Below are positions 17,276-25,538 of a stretch of DNA of 64,000 bases, piece after piece (position 1 is the first letter of the stretch; each line of letters begins with the position of its first letter). The notes beneath the pieces are model-generated. The model did no database searches. It was not told where the DNA came from and saw only the letters and a program-made list of their open reading frames with translations. The stretch is from Kaistella faecalis (GTDB lineage: Bacteria; Bacteroidota; Bacteroidia; Flavobacteriales; Weeksellaceae): assembly GCF_019195395.1 (NCBI RefSeq), contig NZ_CP078067.1, forward strand, positions 803,248-867,247. Direction: 5' to 3'. The translations under genes were made by a program, and so were the position numbers.

Positions 17276-18922
17276 TTATTCTCCCAAAACCTCAGTAATA
17301 GGATTACCGATGTTTCCGCTTGGGTTTTCGATTTTTAAGATCTGAGCCAAGGTTGGTGCAATATCCGTCATGTGATAAGCTTTGGCGCTCGCTCCTTTTT
17401 TAATTCCTGTTCCCATGAAGATCAGCGGAATATGGGCGTCGTAAGAATTCCATACACTGTGAGTGGTTCCTTTCTTGGCATAGTTCGGCAACATTCCGTC
17501 GTGCGAAATAATCTGGATGTCACCGCTCCGCTGCCAGTTGTACCCATTGATGATTCTTGATTTAAGGGGTTCGGATATAGCTGAAGAGCCAACCTTAGCC
17601 AAATCTACAGCATACAGCACGCGGGGATCTTTATTCAGATAAGACAGTAGCTGCTGTTTAACAGCCTCTACATCCAAATTATTTTCACGGATGAGTTTGT
17701 GATTCAGATAAATCTGGTAATTATCGATTCCCCAGATCAGCTTTTCCTGACTGAATTTTACTTTAAGTTCTTCTTCAAGATTTTTCTGAAGTCCTTCATC
17801 AAAAAGTCCGGTCAGCATTTTGTTCGCCTGCATATATCCTAAAGCATTCGCAGCACCGTGATCTGCAGAGAGGAACACGAGGTAATTGTCTTTGCCCACT
17901 TTTTTATCGAGCATATTAAAAAACTGTTCCAGGTCTTTATCAAGTTTTAAATAGGTATCCTGTACTTCAATAGAATTCGGGCCGAAAGAATGTCCGACAT
18001 AATCGGTGGATGCAATATTAATGGCAAGAAAATCTGTCTCTGCATTACGGCCCATATGATAACCGTCAAGCGCGGCCTCAGCAACTTTTAGCGTTAATGA
18101 ATTTCCGAACGGTGTAGTTCTGATAATTCCTTTCTTCGTGGCATAATCTGCCGCAAGATTATGATATGGAAAGGTGGGGGTTTTTGCACTTCCCAAAAGC
18201 TGTTCCCACGGAACGTCGTCAGCCGTACTTTCGGTATATTGCGAGAGGGGAAGTGAAGTGGTCCAGCCGTTGGCTACCAGTTTTTCTCCCCAATTCTGCG
18301 CATTGAAGTTCTTCAGCCACTGCGGCAGTTCGTTCATATAATAGGAACTGGTTACAAAATTTCCTGTACCTTCATCAAACCAGAATGCTCCGGTAGGATT
18401 GTGCCCGGCTGGCAGAATGGAAGCCCTGTCTTTCAGCGATACTCCCACCACTTTCGAACGGAAATTGGTAGCCATCCCCAGTTGGTCAGTAATCGTCGTG
18501 CTCCAGAGATTGTGCGGCGAGTGTGCCCCGATTTTTTCGGAACTGGCACTGATTCCCTTTACCGATGCGTCAGTCGTGCAGTATACGTTCTTGCCGGTTT
18601 CGCGGTCTGTCCAGTCGTTTCCGGCAATGCCGTGAATCGAGGGAACCGAGCCTGTGTAAATCGAAGTATGCCCCAATGCGGTTACCGTGGGAACATAATC
18701 GATCATTACGTTACTGAAGCTGTATCCCTGGCTAAGGAGCCTCCTGAAACCACCATTGCCGTATTTGCTTTCGTAGCGGTAGAGAAAATCCCACCGCATC
18801 TGGTCTACCACAATTCCTACCACCAGTTTGGGTTTGGGTGTGGTGGATGATTGATTTCTCTGTGCCTTCATGCTGAAAACAGACAGGAACACGAAAAACA
18901 GAATTTTAATTTTTCCGGACAT
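17276..18922 (-). CDS. pafA: Alkaline phosphatase PafA family (phosphate-irrepressible type)
   Basis: Periplasmic phosphomonoesterase of the alkaline phosphatase superfamily, 548 residues, very like the flavobacterial PafA enzyme. It has a signal peptide ending near ...SMKAQR, the metal-binding VVDQMRWDFLYRY opening, the nucleophile threonine in VPTVTALGHT (T81), the K164/R166 pair in SLKDRASILPAGH, then SADHG and a C-terminal THSVW histidine. PafA is known to be expressed regardless of phosphate supply. It is transcribed divergently from an unrelated Tat-exported phosphatase with only 116 nt between the starts. Confidence 0.93.
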   Translation of the reverse strand: MSGKIKILFFVFLSVFSMKAQRNQSSTTPKPKLVVGIVVDQMRWDFLYRYESKYGNGGFRRLLSQGYSFSNVMIDYVPTVTALGHTSIYTGSVPSIHGIAGNDWTDRETGKNVYCTTDASVKGISASSEKIGAHSPHNLWSTTITDQLGMATNFRSKVVGVSLKDRASILPAGHNPTGAFWFDEGTGNFVTSSYYMNELPQWLKNFNAQNWGEKLVANGWTTSLPLSQYTESTADDVPWEQLLGSAKTPTFPYHNLAADYATKKGIIRTTPFGNSLTLKVAEAALDGYHMGRNAETDFLAINIASTDYVGHSFGPNSIEVQDTYLKLDKDLEQFFNMLDKKVGKDNYLVFLSADHGAANALGYMQANKMLTGLFDEGLQKNLEEELKVKFSQEKLIWGIDNYQIYLNHKLIRENNLDVEAVKQQLLSYLNKDPRVLYAVDLAKVGSSAISEPLKSRIINGYNWQRSGDIQIISHDGMLPNYAKKGTTHSVWNSYDAHIPLIFMGTGIKKGASAKAYHMTDIAPTLAQILKIENPSGNIGNPITEVLGE

Positions 18923-18944
18923 TTTATCAAAGTTTTTATCACTG

Positions 18945-18952
18945 CAAATTTA
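18945..18952 (-). promoter_or_regulatory. Putative -7 element for pafA
   Basis: TAAATTTG on the minus strand, 22 nt upstream of the pafA start codon. Confidence 0.5.
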
Positions 18953-18995
18953 AAAGAAATTATAAAGGGTAACCGAAGTTTTTAAAAATTCATGC

Positions 18996-19023
18996 TTTGT
19001 TAATACTTCTTTGTCTAAATTTG
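18996..19023 (+). promoter_or_regulatory. Putative -33/-7 promoter for the PhoA-like gene
   Basis: TTTG at 18996-18999 and TAAATTTG at 19016-19023, spaced 16 nt (slightly short), upstream of the ATG at 19039. Confidence 0.5.
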
Positions 19024-19038
19024 AAAAAAATAGGATTA

Positions 19039-20448
19039 ATGAAAAGACGGGAATTATTGAAAGGCGGCTCGCTGGCGTTAGGCGGACTGCTTTTGACACC
19101 TTTTTCAGCCAAAGCCAATATCTTCAAGGAAGAATTTGCGGGCAAAAAGGCAAAGAATATTATTTTTATGGTGAGCGACGGGATGAGCTCGGGCACCCTG
19201 CACATGGCAGATTTATACAGCCGCCGTAAACTGGGAAGACCTTCGCACTGGATTTCGTTTTATGAAGAAAATCTTGTACAGCGCGGCGTGATGGATATGG
19301 CTTCCGCCAGTTCTATCGTTACCGATTCGGCTGCAGCCAGTTCTTCATGGGGAGGCGGCCAACGGGTGAATAACGGCAGTTTGAATATCGGCGCCAATGG
19401 GCAAGAGCATCTTCCTATTCTACAGAAATTTAAAAAAGCAGGAAAGAAAGTGGGTTTTGTCACCACAGTTCCTGTTACGCATGCCACCCCTGCCGGATTT
19501 TCGGTATATACCAAAAGCCGTAATTCCCAGGAAGAAATCGCCGCCATGTATTCGGAACTGGGGTTTGATGTAATAATGGGCGGCGGACACCGGTTTTTTG
19601 ACGCGGCACAGCGGAAAGACAAAAAGGATATGTACTCTGTTTTCAGGAACAAAGGGTATTCGGTAGCACGGAATAAAGCTGAAATGAATGCCGCACCGCA
19701 AAACAAACCGCTGATCGCAACCTTTGATGAAGACGGCCTCCCCTATGCTGCCGACCGGAACAGCAGCAGTTTTATGAAAAACAATATTCCGACTTTAGCG
19801 GAAATGACTTCGAAAGCCATCAGCCAGATGAAAGACCACAAAAACGGGTTCGTCATGCAGGTGGAAGCCGGAAAAGTGGACTGGGCAGCGCACGGAAACG
19901 ATATTTCTGCACTGCTGTATGACCAGCTGGCTTTTGACGACGCCGTGAAAACAGCAATGGACTTTGCCCAGAAAGATGGCAACACCTTGGTGGTCTTCAC
20001 TTCCGATCACGGAAACGCCAACCCGGGTTTGATCTACGGTAAAAACGTGAACAGCAATTTCGACAGAATCCAGCAGTTTTCGCAGACGAATGAATGGATT
20101 CTTCAGGGACTTAATCCAACAGACAGTATCAGCAACATAAAAAACAGAATTGCACAGGCGAATGCCGGAATTTCGATTACGGAAGACCAGGCAAAAGAAA
20201 TCCAATCTTATTACGCGAAAGCGAAAATGGAAGACGGTATTTACAACCCGAGACATCTGCCCTTCAAACTGCTGTCGCAGATCCAGCAGGAGCATACTTC
20301 AGTAGGCTGGATCAGCATGGACCATTCGGCCGATTACAGTGAACTTGCCATGTTTGGGCCGGGAAGCGAACAGATGAAATCTTTTATGAAAAACACCGAT
20401 ATGCATACTTTCCTGCTGAAAGCAGCGGAGGTTGAGAATAAGTTTTAA
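19039..20448 (+). CDS. Alkaline phosphatase, PhoA family, Tat-exported
   Basis: Phosphomonoesterase of about 469 residues. The N-terminus MKRRELLKGG plus a hydrophobic stretch is a twin-arginine signal. Active-site features are the metal aspartate in MVSDGMSSG (D47), the nucleophile serine in VTDSAAASSSW (S97), the zinc-binding TSDHGNANPG segment near residue 330 and the C-terminal MDHSADYSE. It hydrolyses phosphate esters in the periplasm. I start at the ATG at 19039: an upstream in-frame codon at 18997 lies in the promoter region and would bury the Tat signal. It is divergent from pafA. Confidence 0.93.
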   Translation: MKRRELLKGGSLALGGLLLTPFSAKANIFKEEFAGKKAKNIIFMVSDGMSSGTLHMADLYSRRKLGRPSHWISFYEENLVQRGVMDMASASSIVTDSAAASSSWGGGQRVNNGSLNIGANGQEHLPILQKFKKAGKKVGFVTTVPVTHATPAGFSVYTKSRNSQEEIAAMYSELGFDVIMGGGHRFFDAAQRKDKKDMYSVFRNKGYSVARNKAEMNAAPQNKPLIATFDEDGLPYAADRNSSSFMKNNIPTLAEMTSKAISQMKDHKNGFVMQVEAGKVDWAAHGNDISALLYDQLAFDDAVKTAMDFAQKDGNTLVVFTSDHGNANPGLIYGKNVNSNFDRIQQFSQTNEWILQGLNPTDSISNIKNRIAQANAGISITEDQAKEIQSYYAKAKMEDGIYNPRHLPFKLLSQIQQEHTSVGWISMDHSADYSELAMFGPGSEQMKSFMKNTDMHTFLLKAAEVENKF

Positions 20449-20467
20449 AGGCTTTCAATAAATAAAA

Positions 20468-20497
20468 TAAAAACGCTCCGGAATTCGGGGCGTTTTG
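20468..20497. terminator. Bidirectional terminator
   Basis: Stem AAAACGCTCCG / CGGGGCGTTTT with a 5-nt loop between the convergent phosphatase and lipoprotein genes. Confidence 0.8.
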
Positions 20498-20498
20498 G

Positions 20499-21026
20499 TT
20501 ATTCTGCATTAGTATCTATTAATTTCCCTCCTTTATTGACAAGATGAATGTCATTTGGAATGATTTGCTTTTTTATTAACAGTTGTTCTTCATTTTTTAT
20601 ATCAGCAATATACTCAGCAAATGCATAAACAGACCCATCTTTTTTATAAACAATCCAAGATCCTGTTTTTAAAATCTTATTTCGATATAAAAAAATAGCA
20701 TTGCCTTCACCTGCTAAAACACCGTTTGGATAGTATTCTTTACAAAAATAGACATCAGGAAGAGAGTATAGTTTCAGTTTGCTGTGTATTTTACCATTAA
20801 GATAATATTTGGTAGCGATTGTCATTTTACCATTAACATTGTATTGATAATCAAATTTTCTTTTATTTGTTATCTTGTCATATGATATAGAACGAATGGG
20901 CTGATTTCCTTTATAGGTAATCACAACTTTATATTTTTCAGTTGTTTTTGTTTTAGTATATGTTTCTTCTTTTTTACACGAAATAAAACATAAAAAAACG
21001 GAAAATATAAAAATTATTCCTTTCAT
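20499..21026 (-). CDS. Lipoprotein with MORN-like (YwqK-type) repeats
   Basis: A 175-residue lipoprotein with lipobox FISC (C17) after a hydrophobic signal. The body has repeated strands of the form YYLNGKIHSKLK and YYPNGVLAGEG, and a GSWIVYKKDG segment, matching the MORN-variant repeats of YwqK-like proteins seen in many Bacteroidota. No function can be inferred. It lies beside the degenerate RAYT element in a more AT-rich stretch and has no clear operon partner. Confidence 0.7.
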   Translation of the reverse strand: MKGIIFIFSVFLCFISCKKEETYTKTKTTEKYKVVITYKGNQPIRSISYDKITNKRKFDYQYNVNGKMTIATKYYLNGKIHSKLKLYSLPDVYFCKEYYPNGVLAGEGNAIFLYRNKILKTGSWIVYKKDGSVYAFAEYIADIKNEEQLLIKKQIIPNDIHLVNKGGKLIDTNAE

Positions 21027-21091
21027 TATCTTCTCTTTTGATTTACCCTATCTTGTTCAGCATCATTACTTCTTTAATTGCAGAATTATTA

Positions 21092-21146
21092 TCCCCTCGC
21101 TGCCGCACGAAATGAAATCCGACGAAGTCAATCCTTTCGTGTGGCA
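21092..21146. repeat. REP-like palindrome, copy A
   Basis: Head CCCCTCGCTGCCGCACGA, then the inverted arm TTTCGTGTGGC about 25 nt later (arms GCCGCACGAAA / TTTCGTGTGGC, nearly perfect). It shares the head with copies B and C around the RAYT pseudogene. Confidence 0.7.
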
Positions 21147-21213
21147 AACCATGTATACCATCCTAAATTCCATAATATCTAAACACTTCTATATTATTCA
21201 AAGCACCTTTTAT

Positions 21214-21247
21214 AATCCTCCGCTGTCGCACGATTGCATCGGGTGAC
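21214..21247. repeat. REP-like palindrome, copy B
   Basis: Head TCCTCCGCTGTCGCACGA followed by an imperfect inverted arm ATCGGGTGAC, in the same orientation as copy A and directly beyond the stop of the RAYT pseudogene. Confidence 0.65.
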
Positions 21248-21252
21248 CTTTT

Positions 21253-21822
21253 CTAGAAGTCAAACATCCTAAACAGCACTATATCATCCAAAAGTCCTTT
21301 CTCAGCTGCATAATCTCTTGCGCTGCTATAAATATAATCTTGTGCTTTGTATACCAATCCCGCTTCAACTGGATTCTGATGCACATAATCAATTTTCTGC
21401 TTAATGACACGGTTGCTCCATAATTCAATGGGTTTATTATCATGTCGTCAAAACTGATAATGAGTAACATTAGAACTTTTCGCACCTTCTTTTCTAAAAA
21501 ATTCTAATAAAAATTCTTTTCTGCTCTCCCGTGGATTTTCTTCTATCGCTTTTACGATAGATTTACTGGTATACCTTTTCAAATCGCCAATCAGCAATTC
21601 TGGCTTTTGTCCTTTTATACTCCTGAAAACCAAGTGAACATGGCTGGACATGATACACCAGGCATGGATTTCCAACCCTTTTTCTTTTTGACAAAATCTT
21701 AGACTATCCAAAAATAAATCTTTATACTCATTTCTAGTAAACACATCCAGCACGCCTACCACTGCGAAACTTATAAAGTAAAGACCTTCCGGATTGTGGA
21801 ATTTATAGTTCCGGCTCATCAT
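21253..21822 (-). pseudogene. REP-associated tyrosine transposase (RAYT, Y1_Tnp) with an in-frame TGA
   Basis: The frame from the ATG at 21822 to the TAG at 21253-21255 spans 190 codons with one internal stop, TGA at 21448-21450. Translation across it reads HYQF-stop-RHDNKPIELWS, which fits a Trp codon (TGG) mutated to TGA. The first part has the HUH motif in SSHVHLVF; the second part holds the candidate catalytic tyrosine in KIDYVHQNPVEAG. RAYTs mobilise or maintain REP sequences. The gene is flanked by REP-like palindromes (A and B downstream, C upstream). No frameshift is needed; one point mutation explains it, so it is recently inactivated or expressed as a short product. Confidence 0.85.
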
Positions 21823-21870
21823 CGTATGTTTTTATAAAGATAAAAATTTTAACCAGTTTTTAAAGGAAAA

Positions 21871-21903
21871 GCCACACGATATAATCGTGCGGTAGCGGGG
21901 GGT
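21871..21903. repeat. REP-like palindrome, copy C (inverted)
   Basis: CCACACGAT and ATCGTGCGG form a 9-bp hairpin (one G-U) with a short loop, followed by GGTAGCGGGGGG. Its reverse complement begins ACCCCCCGCTACCGCACGA, matching the head of copies A and B, in opposite orientation and upstream of the RAYT start. Confidence 0.7.
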
Positions 21904-22039
21904 AAAATTTCCCTGAAAACTAAAGAATTTCGGTCAAAAAAAAGACTGCTTTTGGTAGTTTTAGGGCCAGATTTTCCCAATTTTCATGCTGAAGTTTTAG
22001 TGCCTGGGACATTTACAGACCGTTTTGAAGGATTTTCAA
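21904..22039. other. Intergenic stretch without a gene
   Basis: AT-rich sequence between the REP copy and the 22-nt array; I see no coding sequence and no strong hairpin. Its last 22 nt (22018-22039) could be a very degenerate extra array unit. Confidence 0.4.
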
Positions 22040-22165
22040 TTCCCTTCCTACGTTTTTTTAATTCCTTTACTACGGAATTTTTGTTCCATGCGTATGAAAC
22101 TGTTGTTTCATACTGATGAAATTTTTTTTCGTACGTACGAAAATATTTTTTGTACGTACGTTTTT
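22040..22165. repeat. Six-unit degenerate tandem array, 22-nt period
   Basis: Units start at 22040, 22062, 22084, 22106, 22128 and 22150, exactly 22 nt apart. Most units are a small palindrome around TACGTA (for example TTCGTACGTACGAA, or TTC..TACTACGGAA) followed by a run of T. Units 3 and 4 together also form a 9-bp hairpin (GTATGAAAC / GTTTCATAC). Function unknown. Confidence 0.7.
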
Positions 22166-22181
22166 AAGCCATTTTCAGTAC

Positions 22182-22212
22182 AAAAAAACCCTCCAAAAAA
22201 TGGAAGGTTTTA
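22182..22212 (-). terminator. Terminator of mdh
   Basis: On the minus strand AAACCTTCC / GGAGGGTTT forms a 9-bp stem with one U-G pair, followed by seven T. Confidence 0.8.
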
Positions 22213-22233
22213 AATGTATGATGAAAAGTCTGA

Positions 22234-23160
22234 TTAGAATTTCAGATCGCCGTTCACGTCTCTTACCGCTTTGGCAGCCGTTTCGAATTTTTCTTTCTCC
22301 GCATCTGTAAGTGCGATTTCCACGATTTTTTCAACACCATTGGCACCGATAATTGCTGGAACGCCTAAACAGATATCGCTTTGGCCGTACTCTGCGTCAA
22401 GCATCAAAGAACATGGAATCATTTTCTTATGGTCGCAAAGGATCGCCTGAACCATTACAGAAACTGCAGCTCCCGGTGCATACCATGCAGAGGTTCCTAA
22501 AAGTTTGGTCAATGTCGCGCCTCCTACTTTGGTCTCCTCTTCAACATAAGCCTGTTTTTCAGCATCCAGGAATTCAGTTACAGGAACGCCGTTTCTTGTT
22601 GCTTTGCTCATTAACGGAAGCATTCCGGTGTCGCTGTGTGCCGCGATTACCATACCGTCAACATCTGAAATCGGGCATTCCAAAGCTTCAGCAAGTCTGT
22701 ATTTAAAACGTGCAGAATCCAGGGCTCCACCCATTCCGATAATTTTGTTTTTCGGAAGTCCGGAAGTTTTGTGAACCAGGTACGCCATGGTATCCATTGG
22801 ATTGGAAACCACAATGATAATCACATCAGGGGAATGTTTTACAAGATTTGCAGTAACCTCTTTTACGATTCCTGCGTTGATTCCGATCAGCTCTTCTCTG
22901 GTCATTCCAGGTTTCCTTGGGATTCCTGAGGTGATTACGGCTACTTTGGAACCTGCAGTTTTGCTGTAATCTCCGGTAGTTCCGGTAATTTTGGTATCAA
23001 AACCATTCAGCGAAGCGGTCTGCATTAAATCCATTGCTTTACCTTCGGCAAAACCCTCTTTAATATCCACCAAAACTACTTCGGCTGCAAAATTTTTCAT
23101 CGCAATGTATTCTGCACAGCTTGCGCCCACTGCTCCTGCACCTACAACGGTAACTTTCAT
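22234..23160 (-). CDS. mdh: Malate dehydrogenase
   Basis: NAD-dependent oxidation of malate to oxaloacetate in the TCA cycle. This 308-residue protein is of the LDH-like MDH type, with the N-terminal Rossmann motif VVGAGAVGASCAEYIA and the acidic NAD-specificity residue D32 in VLVDIKE. The mobile-loop arginines R82 and R88 lie in IPRKPGMTREE, which distinguishes malate from lactate dehydrogenases. The catalytic histidine is H175 in IAAHSDTGM, where most relatives have GGHGDT; the AAHSDTG form is, from memory, normal for Chryseobacterium-type enzymes. Own promoter element at 23248 and own terminator. Confidence 0.95.
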   Translation of the reverse strand: MKVTVVGAGAVGASCAEYIAMKNFAAEVVLVDIKEGFAEGKAMDLMQTASLNGFDTKITGTTGDYSKTAGSKVAVITSGIPRKPGMTREELIGINAGIVKEVTANLVKHSPDVIIIVVSNPMDTMAYLVHKTSGLPKNKIIGMGGALDSARFKYRLAEALECPISDVDGMVIAAHSDTGMLPLMSKATRNGVPVTEFLDAEKQAYVEEETKVGGATLTKLLGTSAWYAPGAAVSVMVQAILCDHKKMIPCSLMLDAEYGQSDICLGVPAIIGANGVEKIVEIALTDAEKEKFETAAKAVRDVNGDLKF

Positions 23161-23247
23161 ATTTATTGATTTATTGTTTTTAATGGTAATATGGAACCTT
23201 TCGGTTTCAGATGATTAACCTTTTTTAAAGTTATTTTTTCTGTTGTT

Positions 23248-23255
23248 CAAATTTA
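23248..23255 (-). promoter_or_regulatory. Putative -7 element for mdh
   Basis: TAAATTTG on the minus strand, giving a leader of about 80-90 nt before mdh. Confidence 0.4.
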
Positions 23256-23368
23256 AGAAATATGACGATGGCAGCCAATTTACAAAGGCTATTTTTCAAT
23301 TTATTTTTTGAATTTCAATTTTAAGTGATTCATTACCATAAATCAATATGTTTGGAGAAATTCTTGCA

Positions 23369-23376
23369 TACATTTG
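23369..23376 (+). promoter_or_regulatory. Putative -7 element for cysE
   Basis: TACATTTG matches TAnnTTTG. Its last three bases are the TTG that could otherwise be read as a start codon, which argues for the ATG at 23398. Confidence 0.55.
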
Positions 23377-23397
23377 TTTACTTTTTTATCTCCCGAA

Positions 23398-24213
23398 ATG
23401 AGTTTTACAGAACATCTCTACCAAGGTTACCGAAACCGAAAATTCGATATTGACAAAAGAAAAACCGAAGATTTCATCGACAGGTTTTTCCGCTTTATCT
23501 TTTTTCTTGAATACCAGCGCTGCTCGGAAATCGATTTAATCGAAGCACGGCTCAATGGTTTCAAAACCGAATTCCAGGAAATCCTCTCCAGTGTAATGAA
23601 AGGGCGGGAAACGGTAGAAAGCGACTATTTTTTCGCGAAATTCCCGGAAATTTATCAGATGCTGGAAGAGGATGCGAGGTTTATTTTCGAGAACGATCCA
23701 GCCGCAAAAAATGTGGAAGAAGTGATGTTTTCGTATCCGGGCTTCTTCGCCATTGCCGTGTACCGTTTATCTCATGAACTTTTCAAGAACAATGTTCCGC
23801 TGATTCCCCGCATCTGGACTGAATATGCACACAGCAAAACCGGAATCGATATTCATCCCGGAGCCGCGATCGGTAAAAACTTCTTCATCGACCACGGTAC
23901 CGGAATCGTCATCGGAGAAACAACGGTGATTGGAAACAACGTAAAACTATATCAGGGAGTGACTTTAGGAGCACTTTCTGTCACGAAAGATTTAGCAAAC
24001 GAAAAAAGACACCCTACGATTGAAGACCATGTGGTGATTTATGCCAACGCAACGATTTTGGGTGGTGAAACCGTTATCGGAGCCCACTCGCTTATCGGCG
24101 GAAATGTCTGGATTACTGAAAGTGTAACTCCAAATTCAGTGGTATTTCATAAAGGTTTAGTAACCGTAAAAAACAAACTGCCGGTGAATGAACCGATTAA
24201 TTTTATTATTTAA
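23398..24213 (+). CDS. cysE: Serine O-acetyltransferase
   Basis: Makes O-acetylserine from serine and acetyl-CoA, the first step of cysteine synthesis. The protein (about 271 residues) has the helical N-terminal domain followed by the left-handed beta-helix with IDIHPGAAIGKNFFIDHGTGIVIGET, where the histidines and aspartate are catalytic, and the hexapeptide repeats to the C-terminus. It is the long-N-terminus (EpsC/CysE) type. A cysteine synthase gene follows about 300 nt downstream on the same strand, giving the two-step pathway as neighbours. Confidence 0.93.
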   Translation: MSFTEHLYQGYRNRKFDIDKRKTEDFIDRFFRFIFFLEYQRCSEIDLIEARLNGFKTEFQEILSSVMKGRETVESDYFFAKFPEIYQMLEEDARFIFENDPAAKNVEEVMFSYPGFFAIAVYRLSHELFKNNVPLIPRIWTEYAHSKTGIDIHPGAAIGKNFFIDHGTGIVIGETTVIGNNVKLYQGVTLGALSVTKDLANEKRHPTIEDHVVIYANATILGGETVIGAHSLIGGNVWITESVTPNSVVFHKGLVTVKNKLPVNEPINFII

Positions 24214-24520
24214 GATGAGGGGTGATGGATGAGGGGGACGGTTTTTGAAGAACTTAAGGGAGATGAACCTGGGGTGACTTGATGATTGGTAGCAAAATTT
24301 ACCACAGACAGCGCAGCACTTTATTCAGAGGACACGGCGATGGTTTATGAAGAAAGACCACCTTTTTTGGTCTTTTGAAGGAATAAGAGTAGAACACTTT
24401 TGTGGCTTTTGTAGTGTTTTACCACGAAGCATACAAAGATTTCACAAGGGTCACAAAGAAGTACATTGGGATTTAGCGCTAAAGCTGCCCGGTAATTGAC
24501 ATAACTTAAAAACAGAATAT
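24214..24520. other. 307-nt gap between cysE and cysteine synthase
   Basis: No gene is supported here. The gap starts with a GATGAGGGGTGATGG-type repeat patch (about 24218-24240), contains a hairpin terminator (24353-24376), and then sequence rich in CACAAAG/CCACGAAG words (24420-24462) that resembles decayed dispersed repeats. Confidence 0.5.
24353..24376. terminator. Hairpin terminator downstream of cysE
   Basis: Stem AAAGACCA / TGGTCTTT with a T-rich loop, so it can act in both directions; the T-run on the plus strand follows immediately. Confidence 0.65.
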
Positions 24521-25453
24521 ATGAAACTGAATAATGTTTTAGAAGCCATCGGAAATACGCCGACGGTAAGAATCCATAAGATATTTGATAAAAATGTAGA
24601 AGTATGGATGAAGCTTGAAAGACAGAATCCCGGCGGGAGCATCAAGGACAGGATTGCGCTGGCGATGATTGAAAAAGCCGAGAGAGAAGGCAAAATTACA
24701 AAAGACACCCTGATTGTAGAACCCACTTCAGGAAATACGGGGGTTGGACTTGCAATGGTATGTGCAGTAAAGGGCTATAAACTGGTGCTGGTTATGCCGG
24801 AAAGCATGAGTGTGGAACGCAGAAAACTGATGTCATCTTACGGTTCACAGTTTGTATTGACAAAAAGGGAACTCGGTACCTCCGGCGCGGTTAAAAAAGC
24901 GCTGGAAATGGCAGAAGAACTGGACAATGTCTGGATTCCGCAGCAGTTTGAAAACGAAGCAAACCCCGAAATACATCAGAAAACAACTGCCCAGGAACTT
25001 ATTGCTGATTTTCCTGAAGGATTCGATTATCTCATTACCGGCGTAGGAACCGGCGGACATATCACCGGAGTGACAGAAGTTTTGAAACAGAAATTCCCAA
25101 ACATGAAAAGTTTTGCCGTAGAACCGAAAGATTCACCGGTAATTTCAGGAGGAAATCCCGGACCGCACCCTCTGCAGGGCATCGGAGCAGGATTTATTCC
25201 GAAAGTACTCAAAACTGAAGTGCTGGATGGTGCCATTCAGGTAGAAAAAGAACAAGCCTATGAATTTACAAGAAGACTCGCGCTCGAAGAAGGAATCCTG
25301 GCCGGAATTTCTACCGGAGCATCTCTCGCAGCCATCAACAGAAAACTGGCCGAAATCCCGGAAGGGTCAAGAATTCTTACCTTCAACTACGACACCGGAG
25401 AACGGTATTGGTCTGCAGAAGGGCTTTTCGAAGAAAGAACGTTTGAATATTAA
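24521..25453 (+). CDS. cysM: Cysteine synthase (O-acetylserine sulfhydrylase)
   Basis: PLP enzyme that joins O-acetylserine and sulfide to give cysteine. At 310 residues it has the PLP lysine K42 in [10 protein letters not shown], the substrate-binding [11 protein letters not shown] loop and the phosphate-binding [10 protein letters not shown] stretch near residue 175. CysK and CysM cannot be told apart reliably by eye; the symbol is provisional. It sits downstream of cysE, which makes its substrate, but separate terminators suggest separate transcripts. Confidence 0.9.
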   Translation: MKLNNVLEAIGNTPTVRIHKIFDKNVEVWMKLERQNPGGSIKDRIALAMIEKAEREGKITKDTLIVEPTSGNTGVGLAMVCAVKGYKLVLVMPESMSVERRKLMSSYGSQFVLTKRELGTSGAVKKALEMAEELDNVWIPQQFENEANPEIHQKTTAQELIADFPEGFDYLITGVGTGGHITGVTEVLKQKFPNMKSFAVEPKDSPVISGGNPGPHPLQGIGAGFIPKVLKTEVLDGAIQVEKEQAYEFTRRLALEEGILAGISTGASLAAINRKLAEIPEGSRILTFNYDTGERYWSAEGLFEERTFEY

Positions 25454-25510
25454 ATATGAATCGCGGATTACACTGATAACGCAGATCATTTCTGTGATGA
25501 ATACAATTAA

Positions 25511-25538
25511 AAGATCCTGCAATTCCGCAGGATTCTTT
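25511..25538. terminator. Terminator between cysteine synthase and Nei/Fpg genes
   Basis: Stem ATCCTGC / GCAGGAT with a 6-nt loop, then TTCTTT. It overlaps the 3' end of the convergent glycosylase gene. Confidence 0.7.

Noticed and set aside
18401-18850. Plus-strand frame of 149 residues inside pafA
   Set aside because: Antisense to the PafA-type phosphatase with its full active-site motifs.
21279-21485. 68-residue frame near the RAYT 3' end
   Set aside because: It is in a different frame from the transposase; the real C-terminal part is in the original frame beyond the TGA, so no frameshift or separate gene is needed.
21092-22165. CRISPR array
   Set aside because: The palindromes are only three and are spread out, and the 22-nt units are contiguous without spacers; no cas genes are near.
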